47,372 bases of DNA from Verrucomicrobiota bacterium (GTDB lineage Bacteria > Verrucomicrobiota > Verrucomicrobiia > Chthoniobacterales > SZAS-18). The stretch spans positions 1-47,372 of the forward strand of contig JANXRG010000091.1 of NCBI GenBank assembly GCA_025353105.1, read 5' to 3'. Position numbers and translations under genes: made by a program. The notes beneath the pieces are model-generated. The model was not told where the DNA came from. It did not search any database and was given only the letters and a program-made list of their open reading frames with translations. Shown here piece after piece: positions 18,531 through 27,418 of this stretch (position 1 is the first letter of the stretch; each line of letters starts with the position of its first letter).

Positions 18531-19264
18531 GAATAAGCGGGGCGAATCGTCGGAGCAGATTTTAATAAGTCGTCAATCTGGCTCGAGTGCGAGCCGTGTC
18601 GAAGATCAGTTCCGCATCTCTGGCCAGTAAAGCACTGTAGCGCATCGGCTCCGAAGATAATCAACGGATCGTCAGCATGGCAAGCGGACGCAATTGGCTC
18701 TGTGTTTCCCAACGCAAACCCTTCGTCGCCTGGAGGACGAGGCGATCGGCGCACTGGCGAACCTTCTGGAGGGCGAGACGACAGGTGCCTTCCAACCGCA
18801 TCCTCGACGCGGAGTATGCGGCGTTACCACCCGATCACCGTCTCGGGGTCAGGGCGAACGCCACCCACGAGATGGGGGATGAGCAACCCGCGACTTGCCG
18901 CGAGAAGCCCCCGAATTCCTCGCTCGATAAACGATTCGTCGTAGCCCGCACGGCGTTCGCAAAAAGTGTGAAACGATCACTGCAACATTTGATTCGCGTC
19001 CAGTCGCGTAAATTCGCGTGTCCCAACTCTTCCAAAGAATCCGCGTCAATCGGCGAAATCTGTGGTTCCACGTAGAAGCAGGAGTTCCGCACGGCCGAGC
19101 ATCACGAGACAGGTTCTCGATCATAAACCGAATCTGAAGAGACAATGCCCACGGAGGCACGGAGACGGAATGAACGGACACGAGGCTGAGATAATCAAAC
19201 CCTTGGTGACCTTGGATTTTTTTGTGGTCGCCTTTCCGACAACCCTGCGAATCCGCCCGTCGCG
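18531..19264. other. 734-bp gap without a convincing gene; contains dispersed-repeat text
   Basis: The gap separates the 5' end of the giant kinase gene from the 3' end of parA. Open frames such as 18677-19075 (+) show no recognisable domain and look like chance frames. The segment 18991-19072 (pattern 'aaattcgcgtgtcc...atccgcgtcaatc...atctgtggttcc') and 19149-19170 ('cacggaggcacggag') belong to the same kind of dispersed intergenic repeat seen near 45280-45713 and 47050-47222. No tRNA or clear terminator was seen. Confidence 0.55.
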
Positions 19265-20119
19265 TCAGGCCGTCCGCGCGGCGACCTGTTGGAGCATCGG
19301 GGGGAGGGGATTGACGAGCGCGGCATCGAAGCCGGGGACCGTTTCGCCGTCCTGTCGCCGCATGAATTCGTCCGCCAGCTTGCGGTAGGCGGTCGCCGCC
19401 ACGCCGTGGGGCTCATACTCGAGAATGGTCTGGCCAAAACTTGGAGCCTCACCTAGCCGCACCGAGCGGGGGATGCTGGTCTGGTAAATCGTCGCCTCAA
19501 AATGCCGGCGCACCTCGCCGACCACTTGGTTGCTCAGATTCGTCCGGCCATCGAACATCGTCATCACGATGCCACCGATCTTGAGGTTCGGATTCGCACC
19601 CGACGCCTTTACCTGCTCGATCAGACTGACAATCTTGGAAAGGCCTTCCAAGGCAAAATACTCACATTGAATCGGGACGAGCAGCTCGTCGGCCGCTGCC
19701 AGCGCGTTTGCCATCAAGATGCCCAGCGAGGGCGGGCAATCCATAATGACAAAATCAAACGGCGCATCCGCGGCCAGGCCCCCCGTGCGGAGCACGTCGC
19801 GCAGTCGCGTCAGATGATTCTCGCTGCGGGCCACCTCGACTTCCGCGCCCACGAGCTCGATGTCGCCGGGAATGAGGAACAAATTCTCCAGGCGGGTCGG
19901 GACAATGCGTTGCGAGACCTCCTCCTGACCCACGAGGCTGGCGTAGAGGCTCAAGCCCGGCATCGGTTCGAGGCCGAGATTGCTCGTCGCATTTGCCTGC
20001 GGATCGAGGTCGATGAGCAAGATGCGCCGTCCGCGCTCCGCGAGCGCCGCCGAGAGATTGACCGCCGTGGTCGTTTTTCCGACGCCACCCTTCTGGTTGG
20101 CAATGGCGATCAGCTTCAT
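19265..20119 (-). CDS. parA: ParA/Soj-family chromosome-partitioning ATPase
   Basis: The protein is 284 residues. The deviant Walker A box KGGVGKTT (signature K10, K15), the DLDPQANAT motif, FDFVIMDCPP (Walker B) and the segment GVAATAYRKLADEF are those of the Soj/ParA family of chromosomal partition ATPases, which form ATP-dependent dimers on DNA and are stimulated by ParB. The length is only slightly above the usual 250-260, with an unrelated C-terminal tail (about 255-284). No parB is next to it: downstream is a gene-free gap and upstream a divergent helicase gene 96 nt away. It may work with a ParB encoded elsewhere, or be an orphan positioning ATPase. The Soj/ParA family call is firm. 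Confidence 0.9.
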   Translation of the reverse strand: MKLIAIANQKGGVGKTTTAVNLSAALAERGRRILLIDLDPQANATSNLGLEPMPGLSLYASLVGQEEVSQRIVPTRLENLFLIPGDIELVGAEVEVARSENHLTRLRDVLRTGGLAADAPFDFVIMDCPPSLGILMANALAAADELLVPIQCEYFALEGLSKIVSLIEQVKASGANPNLKIGGIVMTMFDGRTNLSNQVVGEVRRHFEATIYQTSIPRSVRLGEAPSFGQTILEYEPHGVAATAYRKLADEFMRRQDGETVPGFDAALVNPLPPMLQQVAARTA

Positions 20120-20215
20120 GCAGGGGTGGGTTTGAGGGACGACCGGAACTGAACGAGAGTCTTAGCCCGAACCCGGTGGTAAGCCACGCGATTTTTCCGA
20201 AGTGCTTTTCTTTCC

Positions 20216-23200
20216 ATGGCGAATGTCCTCCTGACCGAACGTCTGCTCGTCGAGGCGGGAGGCTGGCAGGTCGTCAAACACGCCCGCGCTCTGGTCGAGA
20301 CCGGCCGCGTCACGGGTCCGGTTTACAAGCCCCCACTGCTGCACGGCCTCGTGAGGGAAGGGGACCGGGAATATCGGGCGGGACTTCGCATCGATAGTCC
20401 AACCCACATCGAAAACCTTTGTGGGTGCCGCCAAGCCCGCGAATCGGGTACGATCTGCTCCCATTCCATCGCCGTTGGTCTCGCTCTGATTCGTCCAGCC
20501 CAGACAAGGCCAGCCGTTGAATCCCCGCGAACCCCCCATCCACCCCCGCCGGTGAGTCGCCTGAACATCGCCGTCGACGAGGCTTCAGAGGCGATGGTTC
20601 ATGTCGTTCTCCCGCCAAACTTTACCAAGTCTTGGGCTAAGGGTGCCGTCACAGTCGGTTTTGAACTTGCTTTCGAGGGGCACCAAAGGCTCCTACACAA
20701 AAACGTATTTGCATCTGTTAAAAACTTACGCAGAATAGATTACGATATCGTTCAATTTTGGAACAGTCAGCTCGGTGGAAGGTCAGGAATCGTGACCCTG
20801 GGACCCGACGACATGGCGGCTATGCTTACGTTCTTGGTGGGTTTTCCGCACGTCACTCTGGCCCGAAAGCAGGCCATTACCGTAAGCCGCCAGGAGCGGC
20901 TGCCTGGATTGATGGTTCAGTCCGGCTTGGATGGGGTTCTAACCGTTTCCCTATCGCGATTGGCCGGAATCGAGTATTTCCGAGGGGTCACGGGCGGGTG
21001 GGGTTGGTCACCCGAGAAGTTTACACTGACAGAACTAGCAAAGGGTTTGCCGCAACAATACAGTGTCCTTTTTGAGGGGAATCTCGTGAAAATTCCGAGA
21101 ACGGAAGCGGCGGCTTTTCTGGCCAGTGAGGTTCCCGTCCTTCAGGCTTGGTTCTCGATTGAACTGGGCAGCACCAACGAGGCGACGCTGGTGCCACTGC
21201 GCGTAGAGCCGGCGGTTCCCCGGATGGTCTTTGAGTTTGAGGGATCCCTGAATCACCTCGAAGGGACCTTACAGGCGGTCTATGAGTCCGGCCGGATTGT
21301 GACCATCGGGGTGACCGATCCCCGAGAGTCATTCACGTTTCCCAGTGCGAACACGCCCGGCCGGCTCCTGTGCCGTCATCGGGCGATGGAGGAGCAGGCG
21401 CTGGAGCGGCTGGCTGGTCACGGGTTTCGCGGGCCGGACACCCTTGGCGCCTTTGCGTTGGTTGGGCAGGAGGCCATCCTGCGATTTTTCGCGATGGGCT
21501 TGCCCGAGCTTCAACGGGATTGGACGGTGCGCGTCGGCGCGCGATTCCAGCGCGTTACGGATCAACAAGTCGACATCGTGGAACCAAGGCTCGAGGTTCA
21601 GAGCTCGGGCGAAAACTGGTTCGACCTCGGGGTTTCACTCGTGGCTTCAGGATCGGGCGAGCGCTTTGCCCCGGCGGAAATGGCCCGACTGCTCCAGCTC
21701 GGACGCGGCTTCACCCGCTTGGGGAATGGCCGCATCGCCGTGATCCCGGCCAAGTCGCTGGAGGACTTGCAGCAGGTCCTGCTCGATTGTGAAACCTCGC
21801 AGCTGCAACCCGGCGTGTACCGCGTTTCGCGAAATCACACAGCCTACCTGGATGCGACGCTTCACGATCTCGGCATTCAGTCACGCTCGTGGGAGGAATT
21901 GCGACAGGGCGAACGCCGACTTTCGCCGCCCGAGCCCGTTGATTTGCCGACAGATTTGGCGTCGCGCCTGCGACCGTACCAGCGCGACGGTGTTAACTGG
22001 CTGGATTTCCTCGCGCGGAACGGGCTGGGCGGAATTTTGGCCGACGAAATGGGTCTCGGAAAAACGCTGCAAGCTCTGGCCTTCCTCGTGGCACTGCGGC
22101 AACGGGCGGGTAAGGCAGGCCATCCCGCGCTGGTGGTGTGCCCGACTTCCCTCATCGAAAACTGGCGCCGGGAGGCCGCCGAATTCACGCCGGAACTGCG
22201 CGTGGGGGCCCTCAGCGGACCCGATCGTTTTGCGCGCTGGACCGGTCCAACGGATCTTGATTTGGTGATCACCAGTTACGCGTTGCTCCGGCGCGACGCG
22301 GAATTTCATCGCGGTCAATCGTATGCGGTGGCCATTCTTGACGAGGCGCACTTCATCAAGAATCCCGATTCGCAAACCGCGCGCGCGGCTTTCGCGGTGC
22401 AGGCCCCGCATCGTTTCGTTCTGACGGGCACGCCGATGGAGAATTCGGTGCGGGACGTGTGGAGCGTGATGCATTTTGCGATGCCGGGTTATCTCGGCAA
22501 GCGGGAGGATTTTCGCGAGCGGTACGAGCTGCCGATCTCCCGCGGCGGGGATGCGGACGCGCAGGCGCGGCTCGCACGCCGGCTTCGCCCGGTGTTGCTG
22601 CGCCGGCGAAAGGCCGAAGTCGCGCGCGAGCTCCCGGAGAAGATCGAGCAGGTGGCGTATTGCGAACTGACGCCCGCGCAGGCGGCGGCCTACCGCGAGA
22701 TTCTTGACCAGGGACGCCAGACGATCGAGGAAACGGGCGATGAGCGCGCCGGAAGAATGCTCATCCTCAGCACGCTGTTGCGCCTGCGTCAGGCGTGCTG
22801 TGATCTGCGCCTGCTCGGGGTGGATGTCGCGGCCACTGATTCCGAAATGGATGACGAGGAGGCGTCAGGCGGCGCGACCACGCCGTTGGCCGGGTCCGCC
22901 AAGCTTGCGCTGCTCCTTGAGTTGATGGAGCAGGCCCGCGAAGGCGCCCATCGCGTCCTGATCTTCTCGCAATTTGTGTCGATGTTGAAACTGATCGGCG
23001 CGCAACTCGAAGAACGAAACGTGGGCTACGCGTATCTCGACGGTTCGACCAAGGACCGGCAGGCCGAGGTCGATCGTTTCCAACGCGACGACGGGCCGCC
23101 CGTGTTTTTGATCAGCCTCAAGGCCGGCGGCACCGGACTGAATCTGACGGCCGCGGACACGGTGATTCATTTTGATCCGTGGTGGAATCCGGCGGTGCAG

Positions 23201-23407
23201 GCGCAGGCGACCGACCGCGCGCACCGCATCGGACAGGATCGCGTCGTCACTTCCTATCAGCTCATTACGCGCGACACCGTCGAGGAAAAGATCCTCAACC
23301 TGCAGCGCCGCAAGCGAAAGGCGACCGACGCGGTCATCGAGCGAGACGGATTGGGTGGCGCGCTCGGCGGCCTGTCGATGGCCGAGATGACGGAACTCCT
23401 GAATTAG
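20216..23407 (+). CDS. SNF2-family helicase with N-terminal SWIM zinc finger
   Basis: The protein is 1063 residues from the ATG at 20216. Residues about 55-90 carry a SWIM finger, C69-x-C71-x9-C81-x-H83 (NLCGCRQ...ICSHS), which binds zinc and contacts nucleic acid or protein. A long middle region (about 110-560) has no clear family. The SNF2 core begins about 590: LRPYQRDGVNWL, Walker A K616 (DEMGLGKT), DEAH at D709 (ILDEAHFIKN), LTGTPMEN, then helicase motifs STKDRQAEVDRFQ, SLKAGGTGLNL and ATDRAHRIGQ. The order SWIM-SNF2 is typical of bacterial RapA/HepA-like translocases of unknown target. The segment around 20620-20770 is clearly more AT-rich than the rest of the gene. It is transcribed divergently from parA. 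Confidence 0.92.
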   Translation: MANVLLTERLLVEAGGWQVVKHARALVETGRVTGPVYKPPLLHGLVREGDREYRAGLRIDSPTHIENLCGCRQARESGTICSHSIAVGLALIRPAQTRPAVESPRTPHPPPPVSRLNIAVDEASEAMVHVVLPPNFTKSWAKGAVTVGFELAFEGHQRLLHKNVFASVKNLRRIDYDIVQFWNSQLGGRSGIVTLGPDDMAAMLTFLVGFPHVTLARKQAITVSRQERLPGLMVQSGLDGVLTVSLSRLAGIEYFRGVTGGWGWSPEKFTLTELAKGLPQQYSVLFEGNLVKIPRTEAAAFLASEVPVLQAWFSIELGSTNEATLVPLRVEPAVPRMVFEFEGSLNHLEGTLQAVYESGRIVTIGVTDPRESFTFPSANTPGRLLCRHRAMEEQALERLAGHGFRGPDTLGAFALVGQEAILRFFAMGLPELQRDWTVRVGARFQRVTDQQVDIVEPRLEVQSSGENWFDLGVSLVASGSGERFAPAEMARLLQLGRGFTRLGNGRIAVIPAKSLEDLQQVLLDCETSQLQPGVYRVSRNHTAYLDATLHDLGIQSRSWEELRQGERRLSPPEPVDLPTDLASRLRPYQRDGVNWLDFLARNGLGGILADEMGLGKTLQALAFLVALRQRAGKAGHPALVVCPTSLIENWRREAAEFTPELRVGALSGPDRFARWTGPTDLDLVITSYALLRRDAEFHRGQSYAVAILDEAHFIKNPDSQTARAAFAVQAPHRFVLTGTPMENSVRDVWSVMHFAMPGYLGKREDFRERYELPISRGGDADAQARLARRLRPVLLRRRKAEVARELPEKIEQVAYCELTPAQAAAYREILDQGRQTIEETGDERAGRMLILSTLLRLRQACCDLRLLGVDVAATDSEMDDEEASGGATTPLAGSAKLALLLELMEQAREGAHRVLIFSQFVSMLKLIGAQLEERNVGYAYLDGSTKDRQAEVDRFQRDDGPPVFLISLKAGGTGLNLTAADTVIHFDPWWNPAVQAQATDRAHRIGQDRVVTSYQLITRDTVEEKILNLQRRKRKATDAVIERDGLGGALGGLSMAEMTELLN

Positions 23408-23510
23408 GATACCGGGAGCGTCGGGTGTCCCGCCGGCCAGCGCGGTGACGGACGCACTTCCCGTGCAAGGAGGAGGCTCTGCTGCTATCGTCCCGGACTT
23501 CAATCTCCCC

Positions 23511-23969
23511 GTGAAACGATTTGCCCTCTGCACCCTCGCCCTTCTCCTCTCGCTGGTTTCGTCTCTGCGGGCGGCCGAACCCATCAGCCCGACCGCCTTG
23601 GACGCCTACTACAAGATCGCAGACGCCCTCGCGTCGGACTCCACGAAGAGGGTGGTGGAGAACGCCCGGGCGTTTGCTGCCGCCGTGAAAGATCCGATGC
23701 TGCAGTTGGCGGCCACGAATGTCGCGGCTGCGACGCAGGTGGATCTAGGGAAGACGCGCGAAATGTTCAAGATGCTCAACAGTGTGCTCGCGAACGGCAT
23801 CAAGTTCGGCGACTACAGCCTCGAGCAAGGGACGATCTATCGCGCCTACTGTCCCATGGAGAGGGCCGATTGGCTGCAGGCGAACAAGGCGCCGATTCGC
23901 AATCCGTATCACGGTTCCGAGATGCTCACCTGCGGCGAGGTCGTCGAAACGTACGCGGCAAAAAAGTAG
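23511..23969 (+). CDS. Exported DUF3347-like protein
   Basis: The protein is 152 residues from the GTG at 23511. This start gives a clean signal peptide (VKRFALCTLALLLSLVSSLRAAEP); the same frame runs upstream to 23445 but has no better start. The mature part has two helical stretches (YYKIADALASDSTKRVVENA; LQLAATNVAAATQVDLG) and the C-terminal motif YCPMERADWLQANKAP followed by NPYHGSEMLTCGEVVE. This matches the pattern of DUF3347 (YCPM...G..W......I.NPY.G..ML.CG), a domain often linked to periplasmic copper or heavy-metal handling. The two Cys-containing motifs could bind metal. No efflux genes are adjacent, so the role here is open. Confidence 0.75.
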   Translation: MKRFALCTLALLLSLVSSLRAAEPISPTALDAYYKIADALASDSTKRVVENARAFAAAVKDPMLQLAATNVAAATQVDLGKTREMFKMLNSVLANGIKFGDYSLEQGTIYRAYCPMERADWLQANKAPIRNPYHGSEMLTCGEVVETYAAKK

Positions 23970-24035
23970 TCGCGTCGTTTCCTGCGTCATCGACGCCCCT
24001 GTCCCTCGTGCCAGACTCCGACGTTGAATCTCCTA

Positions 24036-25241
24036 ATGAAAACCCTGTTTCTCACCAACGAATTTCCTCCGCATGTCTACGGCGGTGCGGGTGTTCACGT
24101 CGAATACCTCAGCCGCGAACTCGCGAAACTGATGGATGTCGAGGTGCGCGCGTTTGGAGATCAGGATCTCACCCAGGGACGACTGCGCGCGCGAGGGTTC
24201 CCAGTCGACACGTCCAGCTTTCAATGCCCGGCGGCGCTCAAATCCGTTTTCGGCGCAGCCCAGCGCGCGGTGTCGTGGGGCGCGGCCGGCATCGACGCGG
24301 ACGTCGTCCACTGTCACACGTGGTATTCCCATCTCGGCGGCATCCTGGCCAAGCTGAACTACGGCATCCCGCTCGTCATTTCCGTACATTCCCTCGAACC
24401 GCTGCGGCCCTGGAAGCGCGAGCAGCTCGGCGGCGGCTATGATTTTTCATGCTGGGTGGAGAAGACCGCGCTCGAGATGGCCGACGCGGTTATCTGCGTC
24501 TCGCGCGAAACCAAGCAGGACGTCGAGCGACTCTTCGAGGTTGATCCCAAGCGACTTCACATCATCTACAACGGCATCGATCCGGACGAATATCGTCCCG
24601 ACCAACCGATGGATCGCATCACCGCACTGGGCATCGATCCGTCGAAGCCGTACCTGCTTTTCGTCGGTCGCATCACGCGGCAGAAGGGCATCGTCCATCT
24701 CGTCAACGCGATCAAATATCTGGACCCGGGATTTCCCGTTGTGCTGGCCGCGGGCGCACCCGACACGCCGGAAATTGCGGCAGAAATGAAGGGGGCCGTG
24801 GCCGAGGCGCAGCGCACGCGGCCGGATCTGCGCTGGGTGGAGAACATGGTCGACAAGCCGACGGTCGTTCAATTGTATGCGCACGCCGCGGTATTCTGCT
24901 GTCCCTCGATTTACGAGCCGTTCGGCATCATTAACCTTGAGGCCATGGCCTGCGAGACCCCGGTGGTCGCGAGCGCGGTCGGCGGGATCAAGGAGGTGGT
25001 GGTCGACGGCGAAACCGGTTTCCTGGTTTCCCTCGATCAAATGGTTGAGAGCCCCTTCGAGGCCGTCCATCCGGATCAATTCTCGCGCTCTCTCGCGGCC
25101 CGAATCAACCAACTCATGGCCGACCCGGCGCTTCGGCAACGCATGGCCAAGGCGGGCCGGCAGCGAGCCATCGAAAAATTCAGCTGGTCCGCCATCGCGG
25201 CCCAGACCAAGTCCCTCTACGATACCCTCGTCCCGCGTTAA
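24036..25241 (+). CDS. glgA: GT4 glycogen synthase (actinobacterial GlgA/GlgM type)
   Basis: The protein is 401 residues from the ATG at 24036 (MKTLFLTNEFPP); an in-frame TTG lies 12 nt upstream. The N-terminal signature VYGGAGVHVEYLSREL, the hinge region FVGRITRQKGIVHL and the donor-site motif EPFGIINLEAMACE (E-x7-E) define a retaining GT-B enzyme of family GT4. The closest pattern is the 'glycogen synthase, Corynebacterium family' group, about 400 residues, rather than the 480-residue GT5 GlgA of enteric bacteria. Members of that group transfer glucose from ADP-glucose to glycogen or to glucose-1-phosphate (maltose-1-phosphate synthesis, GlgM). The sequence does not decide between these. 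The obg gene follows 34 nt downstream on the same strand. Confidence 0.88.
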   Translation: MKTLFLTNEFPPHVYGGAGVHVEYLSRELAKLMDVEVRAFGDQDLTQGRLRARGFPVDTSSFQCPAALKSVFGAAQRAVSWGAAGIDADVVHCHTWYSHLGGILAKLNYGIPLVISVHSLEPLRPWKREQLGGGYDFSCWVEKTALEMADAVICVSRETKQDVERLFEVDPKRLHIIYNGIDPDEYRPDQPMDRITALGIDPSKPYLLFVGRITRQKGIVHLVNAIKYLDPGFPVVLAAGAPDTPEIAAEMKGAVAEAQRTRPDLRWVENMVDKPTVVQLYAHAAVFCCPSIYEPFGIINLEAMACETPVVASAVGGIKEVVVDGETGFLVSLDQMVESPFEAVHPDQFSRSLAARINQLMADPALRQRMAKAGRQRAIEKFSWSAIAAQTKSLYDTLVPR

Positions 25242-25275
25242 CCATTCTTCGCCGTCGACCTCTGCTCCTTTTTCA

Positions 25276-26406
25276 ATGTTCGTTGATCACATTCGCATCC
25301 ACGCCAAAGCCGGCGATGGCGGCAACGGCGCCCGCAGCTTCCGCCGCGAAACCTTCGTGCCCAAAGGCGGTCCGGACGGCGGCGACGGCGGGAAGGGCGG
25401 CGATGTGGTGTTCCGCGCGGATCCAAACGTCGACACGCTCGCCACGTTCTTTTACGAGCCGCATGTCCGCGCGAAAGATGGCGATCGCGGCGGATCCAAG
25501 AAATGCTCGGGCAAGGCCGGTCCGGACAAAATTGTGCCGGTCCCAATGGGCACGTTGATCTATCGACTGCCCGCCAGTTCGCCTCTCGCGACCGTCACCG
25601 CCGGCGCGGGCGAAGAAGAAGTCTATTCTGCGGAACTCCACGGTCGGGCCGACGATCCCGTGCCGATGCCGCCCGCGCCACCGCCGCGTGAGGTCGCGCC
25701 GGAGGATCTTGAGTTGGTCGCGGATCTAACCGAGTTGGGTCAGACGACCATTCTTTGCAAAGGCGGCGCTGGCGGTCGCGGCAATGTTCATTTCAAAAGC
25801 GCGCGTAACCAGGCGCCCACCCGCGCGGACGCTGGGGTTGGGGGCGAGGAAGCGTACTACTATCTTGAGCTGCGCAAAATCGCCGACGTCGGTCTCGTTG
25901 GTTATCCGAACGCGGGCAAGTCCACGTTGCTCGGCGCGGTCTCCGCGGCGAAACCCAAAGTTGCGGCGTATCCTTTCACGACGCTTCATCCCAGCGTCGG
26001 CGTCGTGGAGCGGCCGGGCTTCCGCCGGTTCACCGTCGCGGACATTCCCGGCATCATCGACGGCGCACACGAAAATGTCGGTCTGGGGCACGAGTTTCTC
26101 CGGCACATCGTGCGCTGCAAGCAGCTTCTCTTCGTTCTGGATATGGCCGGGAGCGAGGGCCGCAACCCGCTTCAGGATCTCGCGCATCTGCGTCGCGAAC
26201 TCGATCTCTACGATCCGACCCTCAGCGGTCGCCCGTGGTTGATCGTGGCTAACAAAATGGATCTCGCCGAGGCAAAGGACCACGTCGCGGCGCTCCGGCG
26301 CGATTTTCCGAAGATTGAGGTGCACGCGATTTCCGCGCAGAGCGGGGTGGACCTCGAGCCGCTGCTGCGGAGTCTCGAGCTCCGGATCTACGGCCAACCC
26401 GCCTGA
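25276..26406 (+). CDS. obg: Obg/CgtA GTPase
   Basis: The protein is 376 residues from the ATG at 25276 (MFVDHIRIHAKAGDGGNG). The glycine-rich Obg domain (about 1-195) is followed by the G domain: GYPNAGKST (G1), YPFTTLHP (G2), DIPG (G3), NKMD (G4) and SA (G5). Obg binds the 50S subunit and couples ribosome assembly to growth and stress. The Obg domain holds an extra acidic/Pro-rich segment of about 35-40 residues (near 115-150, including DDPVPMPPAPPPREVAPEDL) compared with typical Obg, where a short turn occurs. No C-terminal OCT domain is present. The frame is open far upstream inside glgA, but homology starts at 25276. tlyA starts 4 nt after the stop. Confidence 0.95.
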   Translation: MFVDHIRIHAKAGDGGNGARSFRRETFVPKGGPDGGDGGKGGDVVFRADPNVDTLATFFYEPHVRAKDGDRGGSKKCSGKAGPDKIVPVPMGTLIYRLPASSPLATVTAGAGEEEVYSAELHGRADDPVPMPPAPPPREVAPEDLELVADLTELGQTTILCKGGAGGRGNVHFKSARNQAPTRADAGVGGEEAYYYLELRKIADVGLVGYPNAGKSTLLGAVSAAKPKVAAYPFTTLHPSVGVVERPGFRRFTVADIPGIIDGAHENVGLGHEFLRHIVRCKQLLFVLDMAGSEGRNPLQDLAHLRRELDLYDPTLSGRPWLIVANKMDLAEAKDHVAALRRDFPKIEVHAISAQSGVDLEPLLRSLELRIYGQPA

Positions 26407-26410
26407 CCCT

Positions 26411-27208
26411 TTGAAATCGAAGCGTGAGAAACCGCGGCTGGACGTCTTGCTCGTCGAGCGCGGGCTCTTCGAATCGCGGGAACTTGCGCAGCGCGCCATC
26501 CTCGCGGGCAGTGTGCGGACGACAAGCCGCGTCCTCGACAAGGCCGGCACGCGGGTCGAATCCGAAATCGTCATCGAGGTCGCCGCGAGGCCGCGCTACG
26601 TGGGACGCGGCGGTTTGAAACTCGAGGCGGCTCTCGCCGCCTTCGTGGTCAATCCCGCGGGTCGGACCTGTCTTGATGTCGGCGCGTCGACGGGCGGCTT
26701 CACCGATTGTTTGCTGCAGCACGGCGCGAGCAGGGTATATGCATATGATGTCGGCCACAGCCAGCTCGACTGGAAAATCCGCTCGGACCCTCGCGTGGTG
26801 GTCGGCGAGGGGATCAACGCAAGGCACCTGCGCCGCACCGATTTCACCGAGTTGATTTCGCTCTGCGTGATCGATGTTTCGTTCATCTCGCTCACGAAGA
26901 TTCTACCGGCCGTGATGGACGTTTTGGCTGACGCCGGCGACGCGGAAATCATTACGTTGATTAAGCCGCAGTTCGAATCGCGCCGGGAGGATGTGGGGAA
27001 GGGGGGCATCGTGCGCGATCCCGCGGTCCACGCGCGAGCCCTCGAATCCGTGCGTCAATTTGTCGAAAACCAGATGCCCGGCTGGCGGTGGACGGGCGAG
27101 ATCGATTCTCCGATTCTCGGCACCGAGGGGAACAAGGAGTTCCTGTGCCATCTCAAGAACGACCCCGGCACACGCAAAGGCCGCAACGAAGTCTCATCGC
27201 CGGTTTGA
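26411..27208 (+). CDS. tlyA: TlyA-family rRNA 2'-O-methyltransferase
   Basis: The protein is 265 residues if it starts at the TTG at 26411, 4 nt after the obg stop; no in-frame ATG or GTG fits better. Residues about 5-65 are an S4 RNA-binding domain (RLDVLLVERGLFESRELAQR). The remainder is an FtsJ-like methyltransferase with SAM motif CLDVGASTGGFTDCLLQ and the downstream LIKPQFESRRE and KGGIVRD motifs characteristic of TlyA. The known TlyA enzymes methylate C1409 of 16S and C1920 of 23S rRNA; homologues were long annotated as hemolysins. The coupling to obg fits a ribosome-maturation unit. The length matches the family (about 270). Confidence 0.88.
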   Translation: MKSKREKPRLDVLLVERGLFESRELAQRAILAGSVRTTSRVLDKAGTRVESEIVIEVAARPRYVGRGGLKLEAALAAFVVNPAGRTCLDVGASTGGFTDCLLQHGASRVYAYDVGHSQLDWKIRSDPRVVVGEGINARHLRRTDFTELISLCVIDVSFISLTKILPAVMDVLADAGDAEIITLIKPQFESRREDVGKGGIVRDPAVHARALESVRQFVENQMPGWRWTGEIDSPILGTEGNKEFLCHLKNDPGTRKGRNEVSSPV

Positions 27209-27418
27209 GCTGGAGCAGAGCTTCTGATTTTTCTGCGGGACGGGTGAGCGGGGCGTTTCATGCGCTTTCGTTGCCCAGCGGGTGACAGCGCGCCCATCTC
27301 CGGCCGACCCAGCAGGCGCTGAACGCGTTCTTTCGCGGATCGTCGCAGCGCGAATCCGGAGTTTTTCCACGCGAAACGACGACCACCAGGCACGTGACCT
27401 GCGCTGGAGCGGGTCGTA

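Noticed and set aside
18677-19075. 132-codon frame in the gap between the giant kinase and parA
   Set aside because: There is no domain, no ribosome binding site, and its end runs into dispersed-repeat DNA.
24877-25275. Upstream extension of the obg frame into glgA
   Set aside because: Obg homology starts exactly at the ATG at 25276; the extension overlaps conserved glgA motifs in another frame.
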